DNA of 64,000 bases, taken from positions 310,001 to 374,000 of the forward strand of contig NZ_AEYE02000038.1 of NCBI RefSeq assembly GCF_000298315.2. Direction: 5' to 3'. The translations under genes were made by a program, and so were the position numbers. This DNA comes from Rhizobium grahamii CCGE 502. Its GTDB lineage: Bacteria > Pseudomonadota > Alphaproteobacteria > Rhizobiales > Rhizobiaceae. The notes beneath the pieces were generated by a model, which was not told the DNA's origin, made no database searches, and saw only the letters and a program-made list of their open reading frames with translations. Within the stretch, counting starts at the first letter, position 1; each line of letters opens with the position of its first letter. Shown piece by piece: positions 25,994 to 34,048 of the stretch.

Positions 25994-26423
25994 GACCCAG
26001 CGCTCCTATTATTGCTGTCAACCCATCGACATCACTGCATTCCACCGTCACGCTCACCCCGTTCGGCAATGAAGCGCTCAGCTTGGCTGCACAAGACAGC
26101 CTCTCGATCCTCTTATCCAAGCTGCTGCGCTGCACTGCCAGGCTCCGATCGGGACCGACCTGAACCGGAACGAACGCCGGACCCGCAGGCACAGGATGAC
26201 CAAGCCGCTTGGCCCTCTGTATCCATTTCCGCAGGAGATTGACATTAACGCCGTGTTCAAGCGCAAGCCGCGATACCGAGACCCCCGGTTCAAGACAGGC
26301 TGCAACAAGACGATCTACCGAAGCTGGGTCATATCGACGTCGTCCGTCACTACCCACAAGCCGCACCCGCAGTCTTTGCTCATCTTCTTCCATGATTTGG
26401 TGTCCACCTATTTTGGTGGACAC
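25974..26423 (-). CDS. tnpA: IS66 accessory protein TnpA
   Basis: This 149-aa protein (start 26423, or 26393 at MEEDEQRL) is the IS66 Orf1/TnpA, a helix-turn-helix protein: RYDPASVDRLVAACLEPGVS, HGVNVNLLRKWIQRAKR. It starts about 50 bp inside the right end of the element and overlaps tnpB. Intact. Confidence 0.9.
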   Translation of the reverse strand: MSTKIGGHQIMEEDEQRLRVRLVGSDGRRRYDPASVDRLVAACLEPGVSVSRLALEHGVNVNLLRKWIQRAKRLGHPVPAGPAFVPVQVGPDRSLAVQRSSLDKRIERLSCAAKLSASLPNGVSVTVECSDVDGLTAIIGALGHVQARR

Positions 26424-26475
26424 TTCATGCCTGAGAGCACTTACCTTCAGAAGGTGCGCAGAAATTCGCGCTTAC

Positions 26476-26483
26476 ACTAAGCT
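26476..26483. repeat. IS66 target-site duplication, right copy
   Basis: ACTAAGCT, identical to 22008-22015. It lies within the reading frame of the interrupted small gene. Confidence 0.9.
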
Positions 26484-26721
26484 GATTAAGCGACGGACTG
26501 CGCGACGACGGGAAGGAGTTGCTCAGCGCCGCTTCATGTTGTCTTCGTGCGCCAGCCGCTAAAAGCGCCGCGAATTCGTCGCTGCTAACCTTATCGGCGG
26601 CTAAGACAAGCCGGATCAATGGGTCAGCCAGCGCCTCGGCCATCGTGAGTTCGTTGATCATTAGAACCTCCACATGTCACCGGCTTACATAGGCACACCG
26701 ATGTTACATGTGGATGAATTA

Positions 26722-27550
26722 GGCCGTTGACTCATAAACTCTGACACCAGATCCTTGCCGCGACGAGTTTGACAGCTGCGAGATAGTTTTCCGGGCGCTT
26801 GTCGTAGCGGGTAGCGATATCTCGAAACTGTTTGATCTTGTTGAAGAAACGCTCCACAAGATTACGTTGCCTGTAAACCCAGCGCGAGAACGAGAAGGAG
26901 CCCTTGCGGGTTGCCTTCGGCGGGATGTTGGCCCAGGCTTTGCGCTCGGCGGCCTTGGCTCGGATGGCGTTGGTGTCATAGCCCTTATCGGCAAGCAGGA
27001 TATCACCTTCGCCGAGGTCGTCCGTCAGCGCATCGGCTTCAGTGCAGTCGGCAATCTGGCCGCTGGTCAGACGGAGCGAGACTGGTCGACCTTCGGCATC
27101 GACGAGCGCGTGGATTTTGCTCGTGAGCCCGCCGCGGGAACGTCCCATGCCACCATCGTCTCGATCCCCTTTTTTGTGAACGCGAACACAGGTCGAGTCA
27201 ATCATGACGATGTCGCCGTCATAAGCCTCTGAAACGGCTTCAAGAAGACGATCCCACACACCGGCCTTCCGCCAACGCACGAAGCGGTTGTAGCAGGTGG
27301 TTGGCGGCCCATAACGTTCAGGAACTTCCGCCCACGGCGAGCCGGTTCGGAAGCGCCAAAGGATGCCGTTCAGGATCCGACGGTCATCGACACGAGGAAC
27401 GCCGCGAGGCTTGTTCGGCAGTAGGGGCGAAATAATTGACCATTCGTGATCCGTGAGTTCGTAGCGGCGGCGTGTCATCATAGCTCCTAATTCGGAGGCC
27501 TTGAACCACGCGGAACACAATACGCCAAGAGAATTTATGAGTTTACGGCC
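26722..27550 (-). mobile_element. IS5 family (IS427 group) insertion sequence
   Basis: About 829 bp bounded by imperfect inverted repeats: GGCCGTTGACTCATAAACTC at the left and, at the right, the complement of GAATTTATGAGTTTACGGCC. TTA and TAG flank the two GGCC ends, consistent with a short TA-type target duplication. It carries one transposase and lies immediately upstream of the IS66-interrupted gene. Confidence 0.8.
26732..27481 (-). CDS. IS5 family transposase
   Basis: This protein of about 249 aa is a DDE transposase of the IS427 group. It has the N-terminal RYELTDHEWSIISPLLPNKP, DIVMIDSTCVRVHKKG with the first aspartate, LLADKGYDTNAIR with the second, and RNLVERFFNKIKQFRDIATR with the glutamate and its YREK-like context. 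The start at 27481/27478 (MMTRRRYEL) is the family's. Frame and motifs are intact, so it may be active. Confidence 0.92.
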   Translation of the reverse strand: MMTRRRYELTDHEWSIISPLLPNKPRGVPRVDDRRILNGILWRFRTGSPWAEVPERYGPPTTCYNRFVRWRKAGVWDRLLEAVSEAYDGDIVMIDSTCVRVHKKGDRDDGGMGRSRGGLTSKIHALVDAEGRPVSLRLTSGQIADCTEADALTDDLGEGDILLADKGYDTNAIRAKAAERKAWANIPPKATRKGSFSFSRWVYRQRNLVERFFNKIKQFRDIATRYDKRPENYLAAVKLVAARIWCQSL

Positions 27551-27687
27551 TAGACGCGGGTGGCGTCAAAGGGTCGCGCTGGCTGCTAGCTAAGCTAGCT
27601 GCACCGCGTCGAACCGCTTTCTGTGGCTGCGGCCAGCAAAGCAAAGATATCGAACGGTCGGCGTTCATGCTAACTTGGGAAGGAGCA

Positions 27688-27703
27688 TGGCACGATTTTA
27701 GCT
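27688..27703 (+). promoter_or_regulatory. possible sigma-54 promoter
   Basis: TGGCACGATTTTAGCT has a perfect -24 half and GG-N10-GC spacing, with one mismatch in the -12 half (TAGC for TTGC). It is about 205 bp upstream of the gamma-glutamylcyclotransferase gene. No NifA site was found between it and the IS5 end at 27550. Confidence 0.4.
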
Positions 27704-27906
27704 GCACTCGTCGTTGCAGCACGAGCGGTGGCTATGATAACGGCTCTGCGCGCAAGGCACCAACAAGAGCCGTCGGATGCACTACCGCATCAACCACCTC
27801 GGTCCGCAACCTCGCTCGAGGAACAGCACGCACAGGAACCAGCTGCAGGCTTCAAGTTAGACAATATTGCGGATTAGGAAGACGAAAGCATTACGGGACT
27901 GCAAAT

Positions 27907-28251
27907 ATGGCCGCAGAAAATCGATTAGCAACTTACGGAACTCGGGCGCTCGGTAAGCCTGACAGCGATCAGCTTAGGGATCTCGACGGTCGCTGGAGAT
28001 CTGGGAAGATTTGGGGCCGCCTCCTTGATGCTGAATGGGGTTCCGACCTAGGTTTTCCGGGCTTGATTCTCGGAGAACATGCTTATGAAATACCGGTATC
28101 GCTATTCGAGTCCGCAGACCTCCCGAAGCATTGGGAACGTCTGGACGCGTTGGAGGGCGAGGGATACCAAAGAGTCACCACGATAGTCGACGTCGACGGT
28201 GAACAGATCGAGGCTTTCGTGTATGCGTTGGCGAGAAGACTGGTTGGTTGA
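27907..28251 (+). CDS. gamma-glutamylcyclotransferase family (AIG2-like) protein
   Basis: This 114-aa protein has the GGCT/AIG2 fold: the substrate loop LATYGTRALGKP near the N-terminus (the usual YGTL motif), WGRLLDAEWG, and the acidic DALEGEGYQRV with the likely catalytic glutamate, then FVYAL near the end. Such enzymes release 5-oxoproline from gamma-glutamyl amines or peptides. The start at 27907 was chosen because the preceding 80 codons show no similarity. Substrate unknown. Confidence 0.82.
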   Translation: MAAENRLATYGTRALGKPDSDQLRDLDGRWRSGKIWGRLLDAEWGSDLGFPGLILGEHAYEIPVSLFESADLPKHWERLDALEGEGYQRVTTIVDVDGEQIEAFVYALARRLVG

Positions 28252-28339
28252 AAGTGCTCCAAAGTCAGCCCATATGACCAGGAGAGGAGCGCCTTTCGGC
28301 CGGTGTTTCAATGATCGCAACCGGTTTTAGGAGACGTCG

Positions 28340-28597
28340 CTAATTGCCGGAATCATCGTTTTCCGGGTTCTCGAAGATCTCTCCCGCCAACGACGTAAGC
28401 TGCTCGACGTCTTGCACGCCTCGTTTCCGCAACTCAATAATAACTAACGCAAGTCGGCTGACTGCAAGCGCGTCCTTCTCGATGTTTGATGCCCGACTGA
28501 CCGCCTTAAGCGCTGCATTACAGAGGCGTAGGTCTTCGGGGGTGAAATAAATTTCGCGAGTATGGACGGGCTTTACACTGTTCATGGAGGATTTCAA
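28340..28597 (-). CDS. hypothetical protein, 85 aa
   Basis: This small protein has no recognised domain. It contains a stretch of predicted helices (EDLRLCNAALKAVSRASNIE, AVSRLALVIIELRKRGVQDV) and an acidic tail ENPENDDSGN. Similar small helical proteins occur widely in rhizobia without known function. It stands alone between the cyclotransferase gene and the nod-box region. Confidence 0.5.
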   Translation of the reverse strand: MKSSMNSVKPVHTREIYFTPEDLRLCNAALKAVSRASNIEKDALAVSRLALVIIELRKRGVQDVEQLTSLAGEIFENPENDDSGN

Positions 28598-28967
28598 AAC
28601 CTGACGTCGCCGACATTGACCGTCGACTTGTTAAGGATGTGCCTGGTGTGCACAGGGTGACCGCGGCCGGCCGCCAACCAAGGCTTGATATTCCCGGCGC
28701 CGCGTTTTAGCAAGGCTTGCGAGCTCCACCTGAGGCCGTGGTTCTTGCAGCGATCGGACACGATCCCGCAGTGGGTTCGCTTGTCACTATTCAGGTTTTG
28801 ACCGGTGTATGGGGTCAATGATCTACTTTTCGCTGTGCGCCGGGCGGGCCCCGGCAAGCTGGCGCCTTCCGTCCTTTGCCTCAACGACCACCGGCGTCGG
28901 TAACATCTCGAGCCTCTTTAACGGACCTTGATCCTATTGGCGCGGTCAGGCTGACGGTCTACCAAAG

Positions 28968-29016
28968 ATCGCATTTGTTAGACGAATGATTACCATCCAA
29001 ACAATCGATTCCACAT
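28968..29016 (+). promoter_or_regulatory. nod box (NodD-binding promoter element)
   Basis: The 3' half contains ATCCAAACAATCGATT, nearly identical to the nod box core ATCCAAACAATCAATTTTACC. The 5' half has the LysR-type ATC-N10-GAC at 28968 and GAATGATTACC between. NodD with plant flavonoids activates transcription from such sites. The element points to the right, toward a 47-aa reading frame at 29091 and the acyltransferase gene at 29533. Confidence 0.78.
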
Positions 29017-29090
29017 TTCAAAAGTGCTGCGTTAGAAGGCGCACAAGATCCGTGCAAGCGAGGCTTCACCAATAGTACAGGAGGGCATAC

Positions 29091-29234
29091 ATGCTTCGCG
29101 GTGCTCCAGTTTTAAAGAGAGTCGCCCGCGATTACTTAGCGTCTCCTCCGATCACGAATCTGATTAGCTGGCGATGGAGTTTCGAGCCCTCACCCAGGCC
29201 ACTCACAAAGCGGGACAGCTTGATCGCGCGATAA
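29091..29234 (+). CDS. small reading frame behind the nod box
   Basis: This 47-aa frame begins MLRGAPVLKRVARDYLASPP and ends TKRDSLIAR. It is preceded by AGGAGG at ideal spacing, one of the best ribosome-binding sites in the window, and starts 75 bp after the nod box. No family was recognised. It could be a real small protein, a leader peptide, or the surviving start of a larger nodulation gene. Confidence 0.45.
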   Translation: MLRGAPVLKRVARDYLASPPITNLISWRWSFEPSPRPLTKRDSLIAR

Positions 29235-29532
29235 AACTGATGAGTCGAGGCATTATACATCCGTAGCTCGGCGGCTTCGCCACCAGGCACTGTCCGCGGT
29301 CTATGGATAGGTCAAGGTGAGGCTGTTTGCGGGGAGGGGCGTCGGCTCTGCTCGTTTTGCCACCGCGACCATATCTCTCGCCGATTATTTTCGAACGGTG
29401 CCCTCGCGATGCTCTTCTGAAAAACGCTTTAGTGTTCGGTGGCAGGTCTCACGCGTCCTTAAGCGGTTCTCTTTCGCCACCTTGCGAAGCCCAATCCACC
29501 AACCTTGAGTAGCAATAGTGTCAGGCCCGCCA

Positions 29533-31455
29533 ATGCCCCGAAAGTTTCGAACTGATATTCAAGCACTGCGGGGAATAGCTGTAGTGCTCGTTGTTCTCTA
29601 TCATGCGCGCATCGGCCCTTTCCACGCCGGATATGTCGGCGTAGATATTTTTTTCGTGATCTCTGGCTTTCTCATCACCAACTTGGTCGCGGACCAGCTT
29701 GAGCAATCTAGGTTCAGCTTTCCCCAGTTTTATTATCAGCGGGCGAAACGCCTGTTGCCAGCGGCCTACGTGGTAGTTGCCCTGACGACAATAGCAGCGC
29801 CATTTTTGCTCTCGGGCAGCAGCCTGATAGAATTTCGCGACGAAGTTCTCGGTGCGCTCACTTTCTCGGGCAATATTGTGCTTTGGTTTCAGGGCGGCTA
29901 CTTCGACGTATCCGCTGAAACGAAACCCCTTTTGCATTTCTGGTCGCTGGCCGTCGAAGAGCAGGGCTACTTGCTGCTCTCAGCCTTCCTGGCTTTTTCT
30001 CCTAGAAGATGGTGGTTCCCAGGGGCTATTTTGCTGTTTATCGCTAGCCTCGCCTTGTGCTGCTATCTGGCGTTTTGGCATCCCGCTGCTGCTTTCTATC
30101 TGCTTCCTTCCAGGTTTTGGGAAATGGCGTTGGGGTCACTAGCAGCCTTGCTGCCAGTGACCCCACGCATGGCTCCGGCGATGTCTTGGACGCGGCTCTT
30201 AGCGTTAGCGGTTCTCGTTTTTTCCGCTCTGGGTCTCTCGCATCCAGTAGTGGGAGCCGCTTCGGTTTGCATGGCGACTGCCGTGCTGCTCGTCATCCCC
30301 GGAAGCACTAACGGAGCAGTTCGAGCTGCAGCTGGCGTGGGAAGAATTTCCTATTCCCTGTATCTGATTCATTGGCCTCTGCTCGTATACGTGAAGGCTC
30401 TTTGGCTAGCAGAGCCCCCGGCTCTTGCCATTTGGTCAGCGCTTGCAGTTTCGATAGTTACGAGCTGGCTGCTTTGTCGGTTTGTCGAGGAGCCGGTGCG
30501 CCAAGGCACCCCGTCTGGTCTAAGGCTAGTCTCCGGGCTTACCGCCGCATCAGTTATTCTAGCGGTCTCGCCATCGGTAGCCATCGCAGTAACCGACAAC
30601 GATATAGACTTCGGGGAAATGCGTCGTATCAATTTTGGTCTTAGTAGCGCGTGCGACTTCTTTTCGCGACAGCCGCCTCACGACATCCCGGAGCCCTGCC
30701 AGTCGTCAAAAAAACCGGAAATGTTGGTCTGGGGTGACTCGTTCGCAATGGCGTTGGTTCCGGGTCTTTCAGAAACGATCGGTAAAGCAGGATTGGCTCA
30801 GCTAACGATGAGTGGATGCCTCCCGGCCATAGGTGTTGCCGCGATCACTAGAATATCGCCGTCACCATATTCGCGCGCATTTGGTGAGAGCTGCATACGC
30901 TTTAACGACAGTGTTCTATCCATATTGGAGAAGCGGAAAAACATTAGCACTGTAGCTATATCAAGCCCTTTTGACGCCCCCGTATCACCCGATTTTAAAA
31001 TGCTCACTAGGACGAAAGATGGATTCGTGGACAGCGAACCCTCCATGGATATTGCGGTGGATGGGATCAAGGCTCTCATCGACGCTGTCCGCTCGTTGGG
31101 CAAGCGAGTTGTGGTGGTTGCGCCGCCGCCGGTCGGCAACTTTGACATTGGGGATTGCCTCGAGCGGAAAACCAGGGGAAGCCCCATTCTCGGACCTTAC
31201 AGCAACTGCAAAATATCCCTCGGCGAATACCGTCAGAGCCGCGCCCGTACACTGGAGCTGTTAAATCAAGTGTCCTTGAAGGCCGCCGTAGAGATTGTTT
31301 CTTTCGACGACTTTCTTTGCGATGGGATGACTTGCAGAACCGAAATCGACGGCAAGTTTCTCTATCGAGATAGTGGCCATCTCTCCTATGCGGGCTCGGT
31401 GAGTATCGCTCAGCAAACAAAACTTGTCGAAAGGCTGATTGGGGCCGCACGTTAG
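29533..31455 (+). CDS. OafA/YrhL-type acyltransferase with SGNH domain
   Basis: This protein of about 640 aa is an inner-membrane O-acyltransferase. The N-terminal Acyltransferase_3 domain (RTDIQALRGIAVVLVVLYHA, GYVGVDIFFVISGFLIT, then around ten membrane segments) is followed from about residue 380 by an SGNH hydrolase-like domain with VWGDSFAMAL and the C-terminal DSGHLS dyad. Such proteins acetylate lipopolysaccharide, exopolysaccharide or Nod factors. ATG 29533 is preferred over GTG 29518. The nod box about 520 bp upstream makes flavonoid control possible, so modification of a symbiotic surface glycan or Nod factor is a reasonable guess. It is not NodX by sequence that I can recognise. 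Confidence 0.9.
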   Translation: MPRKFRTDIQALRGIAVVLVVLYHARIGPFHAGYVGVDIFFVISGFLITNLVADQLEQSRFSFPQFYYQRAKRLLPAAYVVVALTTIAAPFLLSGSSLIEFRDEVLGALTFSGNIVLWFQGGYFDVSAETKPLLHFWSLAVEEQGYLLLSAFLAFSPRRWWFPGAILLFIASLALCCYLAFWHPAAAFYLLPSRFWEMALGSLAALLPVTPRMAPAMSWTRLLALAVLVFSALGLSHPVVGAASVCMATAVLLVIPGSTNGAVRAAAGVGRISYSLYLIHWPLLVYVKALWLAEPPALAIWSALAVSIVTSWLLCRFVEEPVRQGTPSGLRLVSGLTAASVILAVSPSVAIAVTDNDIDFGEMRRINFGLSSACDFFSRQPPHDIPEPCQSSKKPEMLVWGDSFAMALVPGLSETIGKAGLAQLTMSGCLPAIGVAAITRISPSPYSRAFGESCIRFNDSVLSILEKRKNISTVAISSPFDAPVSPDFKMLTRTKDGFVDSEPSMDIAVDGIKALIDAVRSLGKRVVVVAPPPVGNFDIGDCLERKTRGSPILGPYSNCKISLGEYRQSRARTLELLNQVSLKAAVEIVSFDDFLCDGMTCRTEIDGKFLYRDSGHLSYAGSVSIAQQTKLVERLIGAAR

Positions 31456-31861
31456 ACGCCTTGTCGCAGCTGTGGCACCTCGAATGCGGAGAGGCGGCGC
31501 CGAACATTTTGTTCCGAAGAGCGTCTGCGGCGCCTGACCGAGCAGCATTTGTCAATAAACTCCTTCGAACCGTCCGAGAGCCGATACTGATCAATGCGGC
31601 CGCCACAGCAGGGTGATGGTACCCGTCGCCGTTTAGCTGCTAATGCGCGTCAGTGCTTCTTACGATGAGCGATGAACAAGATTTTATTTATATGCCAACA
31701 AATGCAGACGGGTGATGACTGTTGCAATCGATCCGACATCGAAGAGCATCGGTCATTTTTTTGGGCGCCGGATCAGCAACGTTGTTCGCTCTGCCTTGGA
31801 TGCCTTTGCATCTCCTTCTGTTTCTATCTCCGGCCGCCTTTGGATGGCTTATCGAGCTTGT
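31456..31861. other. intergenic region between convergent genes
   Basis: A 406-bp gap between the acyltransferase and the end of the exporter operon. A short frame at 31715-31870 (starting MTVAIDPTSKSIGHFFGR) has no recognised family or strong ribosome-binding site. No terminator hairpin was obvious. Confidence 0.35.
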
Positions 31862-34021
31862 TTACTCTGAGGAAGAACTCTGCGCCCGCCACAATCGGGC
31901 GTAAAAATCAGCACTCTTCAACAGCTCATCGTGCTTTCCCTCCGCGATGACCCGCCCCTTGTCCAGGACCACAATATTGTCCGCCCCACGAACGGTCCTC
32001 AACCGATGAGTGATGACGATGATAGTCTTCCCAGCGCGAGACAGATCCTCAACAACCCGCAGGACAAATTCTTCGGCTGCCGAGTCCAGAGAGGAGGTCG
32101 CTTCGTCAAGGATCAGAACGTCGGGATCCCGGTACAGGGCCCGGGCCAATGCAATGCGCTGCTTCTCACCTCCGGAGAGGCGTACCCCGTTCTCACCAAG
32201 AAGGGCCTGGAAGCCCCCGGGCCAGCGCTCGATGCACTTCCGTAGTCCTATTCGATCACAGATCCGCACGATCTTCTCGAACTCCGGTTCGAACTCGCCC
32301 AAGGCGATGTTCTCGATCACGGAACCGGAGAAGACGTCTATCGATTGCGGTACTGCAGCCACGACCTTGTGCAGTGATGCGCTCGAGAGCTCCTGGAGGG
32401 CATATTGGCCGATCCGAATGCATCCATCCTCAAGCTGATAAACATCCTGCAGCAGGGCCGCAAGGGTGCTTTTGCCCGAGCCGCTCTCACCCACGACGGC
32501 CGTCACCTCTCCCTGGCGAAAGGAGACGCTGAGATCCTTGAAAAGCTCCGGCTGCGCGCCATAGCGGAACGTGACGTTCTCCAGACGAATATCGCCGAGA
32601 TCGGTTTTCGTGGCATCGATGCCGCTGCTGCTTGCCGGCTCCAGTTCAAAGATCTCGAAAAGTCTATCCGCCGCGATAAACGCGTCTTGGACGATCCGGT
32701 TGGTCTGGATTAAGCGGGCGACAGGCCGGGTGACATAGCCAAGCAACGTATAGCAGGACAGTAATTCGCCGGGCGTGACGGTCTGTTCGAGCGCAAGCGT
32801 CGTTCCGAACCACATCAGCACGATGGTGAACAGGACCGACAGGAAGGTCGAGGCGTTGTCGCCACAGATTGAGATCAGGCCGGAGCTGTAGACGGAATGC
32901 AGCATCTTTACGAAGCGGGTCTCCATCTTAAAGTTTGCGAAGCTCTCAACGCCGGAGGTCTTGATGGTGGAGACGGCTCCGAGTGATTCCACCAGTTGCG
33001 CCTCGAGATCGGCAGCATTCTCCATGATGACACGCTGCAGATTCCTATTCATCCCATTGATGGCCCAATAGGCCAGGAGGTACATTGGGATGGAGAGCGC
33101 CACGATCAAAGCAATCTTCCAGGAATAAATGAACATCAGCCCGAACGAGAACAGTATCGTCAGCACGTCGACAAACATGTTTATCGAGACGTCGTTCAGG
33201 AAGCTCCTGATTTTCACCGCGTCGTTCATGCGCGACACGATTTCGCCCATTCGCATGCTGTCGAAGAACTTCTGGGGTAGGGCCAGGATGTGATTGTAAT
33301 AACCGAGGATCAAGTAGACGTCGATCTTCTGCCCCGTCTGCAGGACGAGCCTGCCTCTTAAGAGGTTGATCAGGATCTGCATCACTAGGATCAGCAGCAT
33401 CGCGATACTCATCAAGTTGAGCAGGTTGCGATTGCCAGCTGGGATCACATGATCGACGATCTTCTGAACGTAGATCGCCGTCGAGAGGCTGAGGATCGTC
33501 GTCACCAGCGCGCCGGCGAGAGCCTGCGCCATCACCGTCCTGTGTGGCGCAAGTAGACGAGTGAATCGGGCGAACGGCGACGTGGTCTCGTCGCGGCGAT
33601 TGAACGTGTCTGCCGGAACCAGCAGAACCAGGACGCCGGTCCATTGCTCCATGAATTCCTGATGTGACAACTTGCAGATTTCGCCATAGGCCGGGTCCAT
33701 GACGGTGACCCACTTGGTGTCGATCGCATGGACCACTACGAAATGGTGCAGGACCTCCTTGACGACCACGTGCGCAATAGCGGGCTTAGGGATCTTATAC
33801 AGGCTGTCGAAGCCACCTTTGACACCCTTGGCGATGAAGCCGAGCTTCTGAGCCGCTTCCGTGAGCCCCAGCACACTCGTACCGCAGCGGTCGGTCGACG
33901 CATACTGGCGGATGCGCGCCAATGGCAACTTGTAGCCGTAGAAGGCTGCGACAGAAGCGAGGCTGGCGGCGCCGCAATCCGTGATGTCGCGCTGCTTGAA
34001 CTTAGCGGCCTTACTCGGCAT
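31862..34021 (-). CDS. peptidase-containing ABC exporter (C39 peptidase, bacteriocin type)
   Basis: This 719-aa protein is a PCAT: an N-terminal C39 cysteine peptidase cuts double-glycine leaders and the ABC part exports the product. The peptidase has the oxyanion Q10 and catalytic C16 in QRDITDCGAAS, H93 in HHFVVVH and D109 in VMDP. Six membrane segments follow (about residues 160-430), then an ATPase with VVGESGSGKST, LSGGEKQRIALARAL and ILDEATSSLD. All key residues are present. It starts 27 bp after the HlyD gene in an operon with two small double-glycine peptides, which are its evident substrates. Confidence 0.95.
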   Translation of the reverse strand: MPSKAAKFKQRDITDCGAASLASVAAFYGYKLPLARIRQYASTDRCGTSVLGLTEAAQKLGFIAKGVKGGFDSLYKIPKPAIAHVVVKEVLHHFVVVHAIDTKWVTVMDPAYGEICKLSHQEFMEQWTGVLVLLVPADTFNRRDETTSPFARFTRLLAPHRTVMAQALAGALVTTILSLSTAIYVQKIVDHVIPAGNRNLLNLMSIAMLLILVMQILINLLRGRLVLQTGQKIDVYLILGYYNHILALPQKFFDSMRMGEIVSRMNDAVKIRSFLNDVSINMFVDVLTILFSFGLMFIYSWKIALIVALSIPMYLLAYWAINGMNRNLQRVIMENAADLEAQLVESLGAVSTIKTSGVESFANFKMETRFVKMLHSVYSSGLISICGDNASTFLSVLFTIVLMWFGTTLALEQTVTPGELLSCYTLLGYVTRPVARLIQTNRIVQDAFIAADRLFEIFELEPASSSGIDATKTDLGDIRLENVTFRYGAQPELFKDLSVSFRQGEVTAVVGESGSGKSTLAALLQDVYQLEDGCIRIGQYALQELSSASLHKVVAAVPQSIDVFSGSVIENIALGEFEPEFEKIVRICDRIGLRKCIERWPGGFQALLGENGVRLSGGEKQRIALARALYRDPDVLILDEATSSLDSAAEEFVLRVVEDLSRAGKTIIVITHRLRTVRGADNIVVLDKGRVIAEGKHDELLKSADFYARLWRAQSSSSE

Positions 34022-34048
34022 GGAAGCTCGCTGGCTGTTGGGACAAAA

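Larger units (their letters stand above)
22016..26475 (-). mobile_element. IS66-family element containing a group II intron
   Basis: With the intron removed, the element is about 2548 bp. Its ends are GTAAGCGCGATTTTC (left, with the first G at 22016 and the rest from 23929) and GTAAGCGCGAATTTC (right, complement ending at 26475), 14 of 15 identical. It carries tnpA, tnpB and a frameshifted tnpC on the minus strand and is flanked by ACTAAGCT on both sides. The frameshifted tnpC means it is probably immobile without a helper. Confidence 0.9.
21987..26673 (-). pseudogene. small conserved gene split by the IS66 element
   Basis: A protein starting at 26673 (or at the later MINELTMAEALADPLIRLVL) runs into the IS66 end at 26476. 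Joining the flanks across one copy of the 8-bp target duplication restores the frame ...SLNQLSNSSSPK and a TAA at 21987-21989, giving about 72 aa. Within the interrupted locus the current reading frame instead reads through the IS end to give 82 aa. Function is unknown; the sequence (ADKVSSDEFAALL) resembles small hypothetical proteins common on rhizobial symbiotic replicons. The restored gene would end 26 bp before the AraC-type gene. Confidence 0.7.

Noticed and set aside
28594-28884. 96-aa frame overlapping the 85-aa hypothetical gene
   Set aside because: Basic low-complexity composition, no ribosome-binding site and no recognised family.
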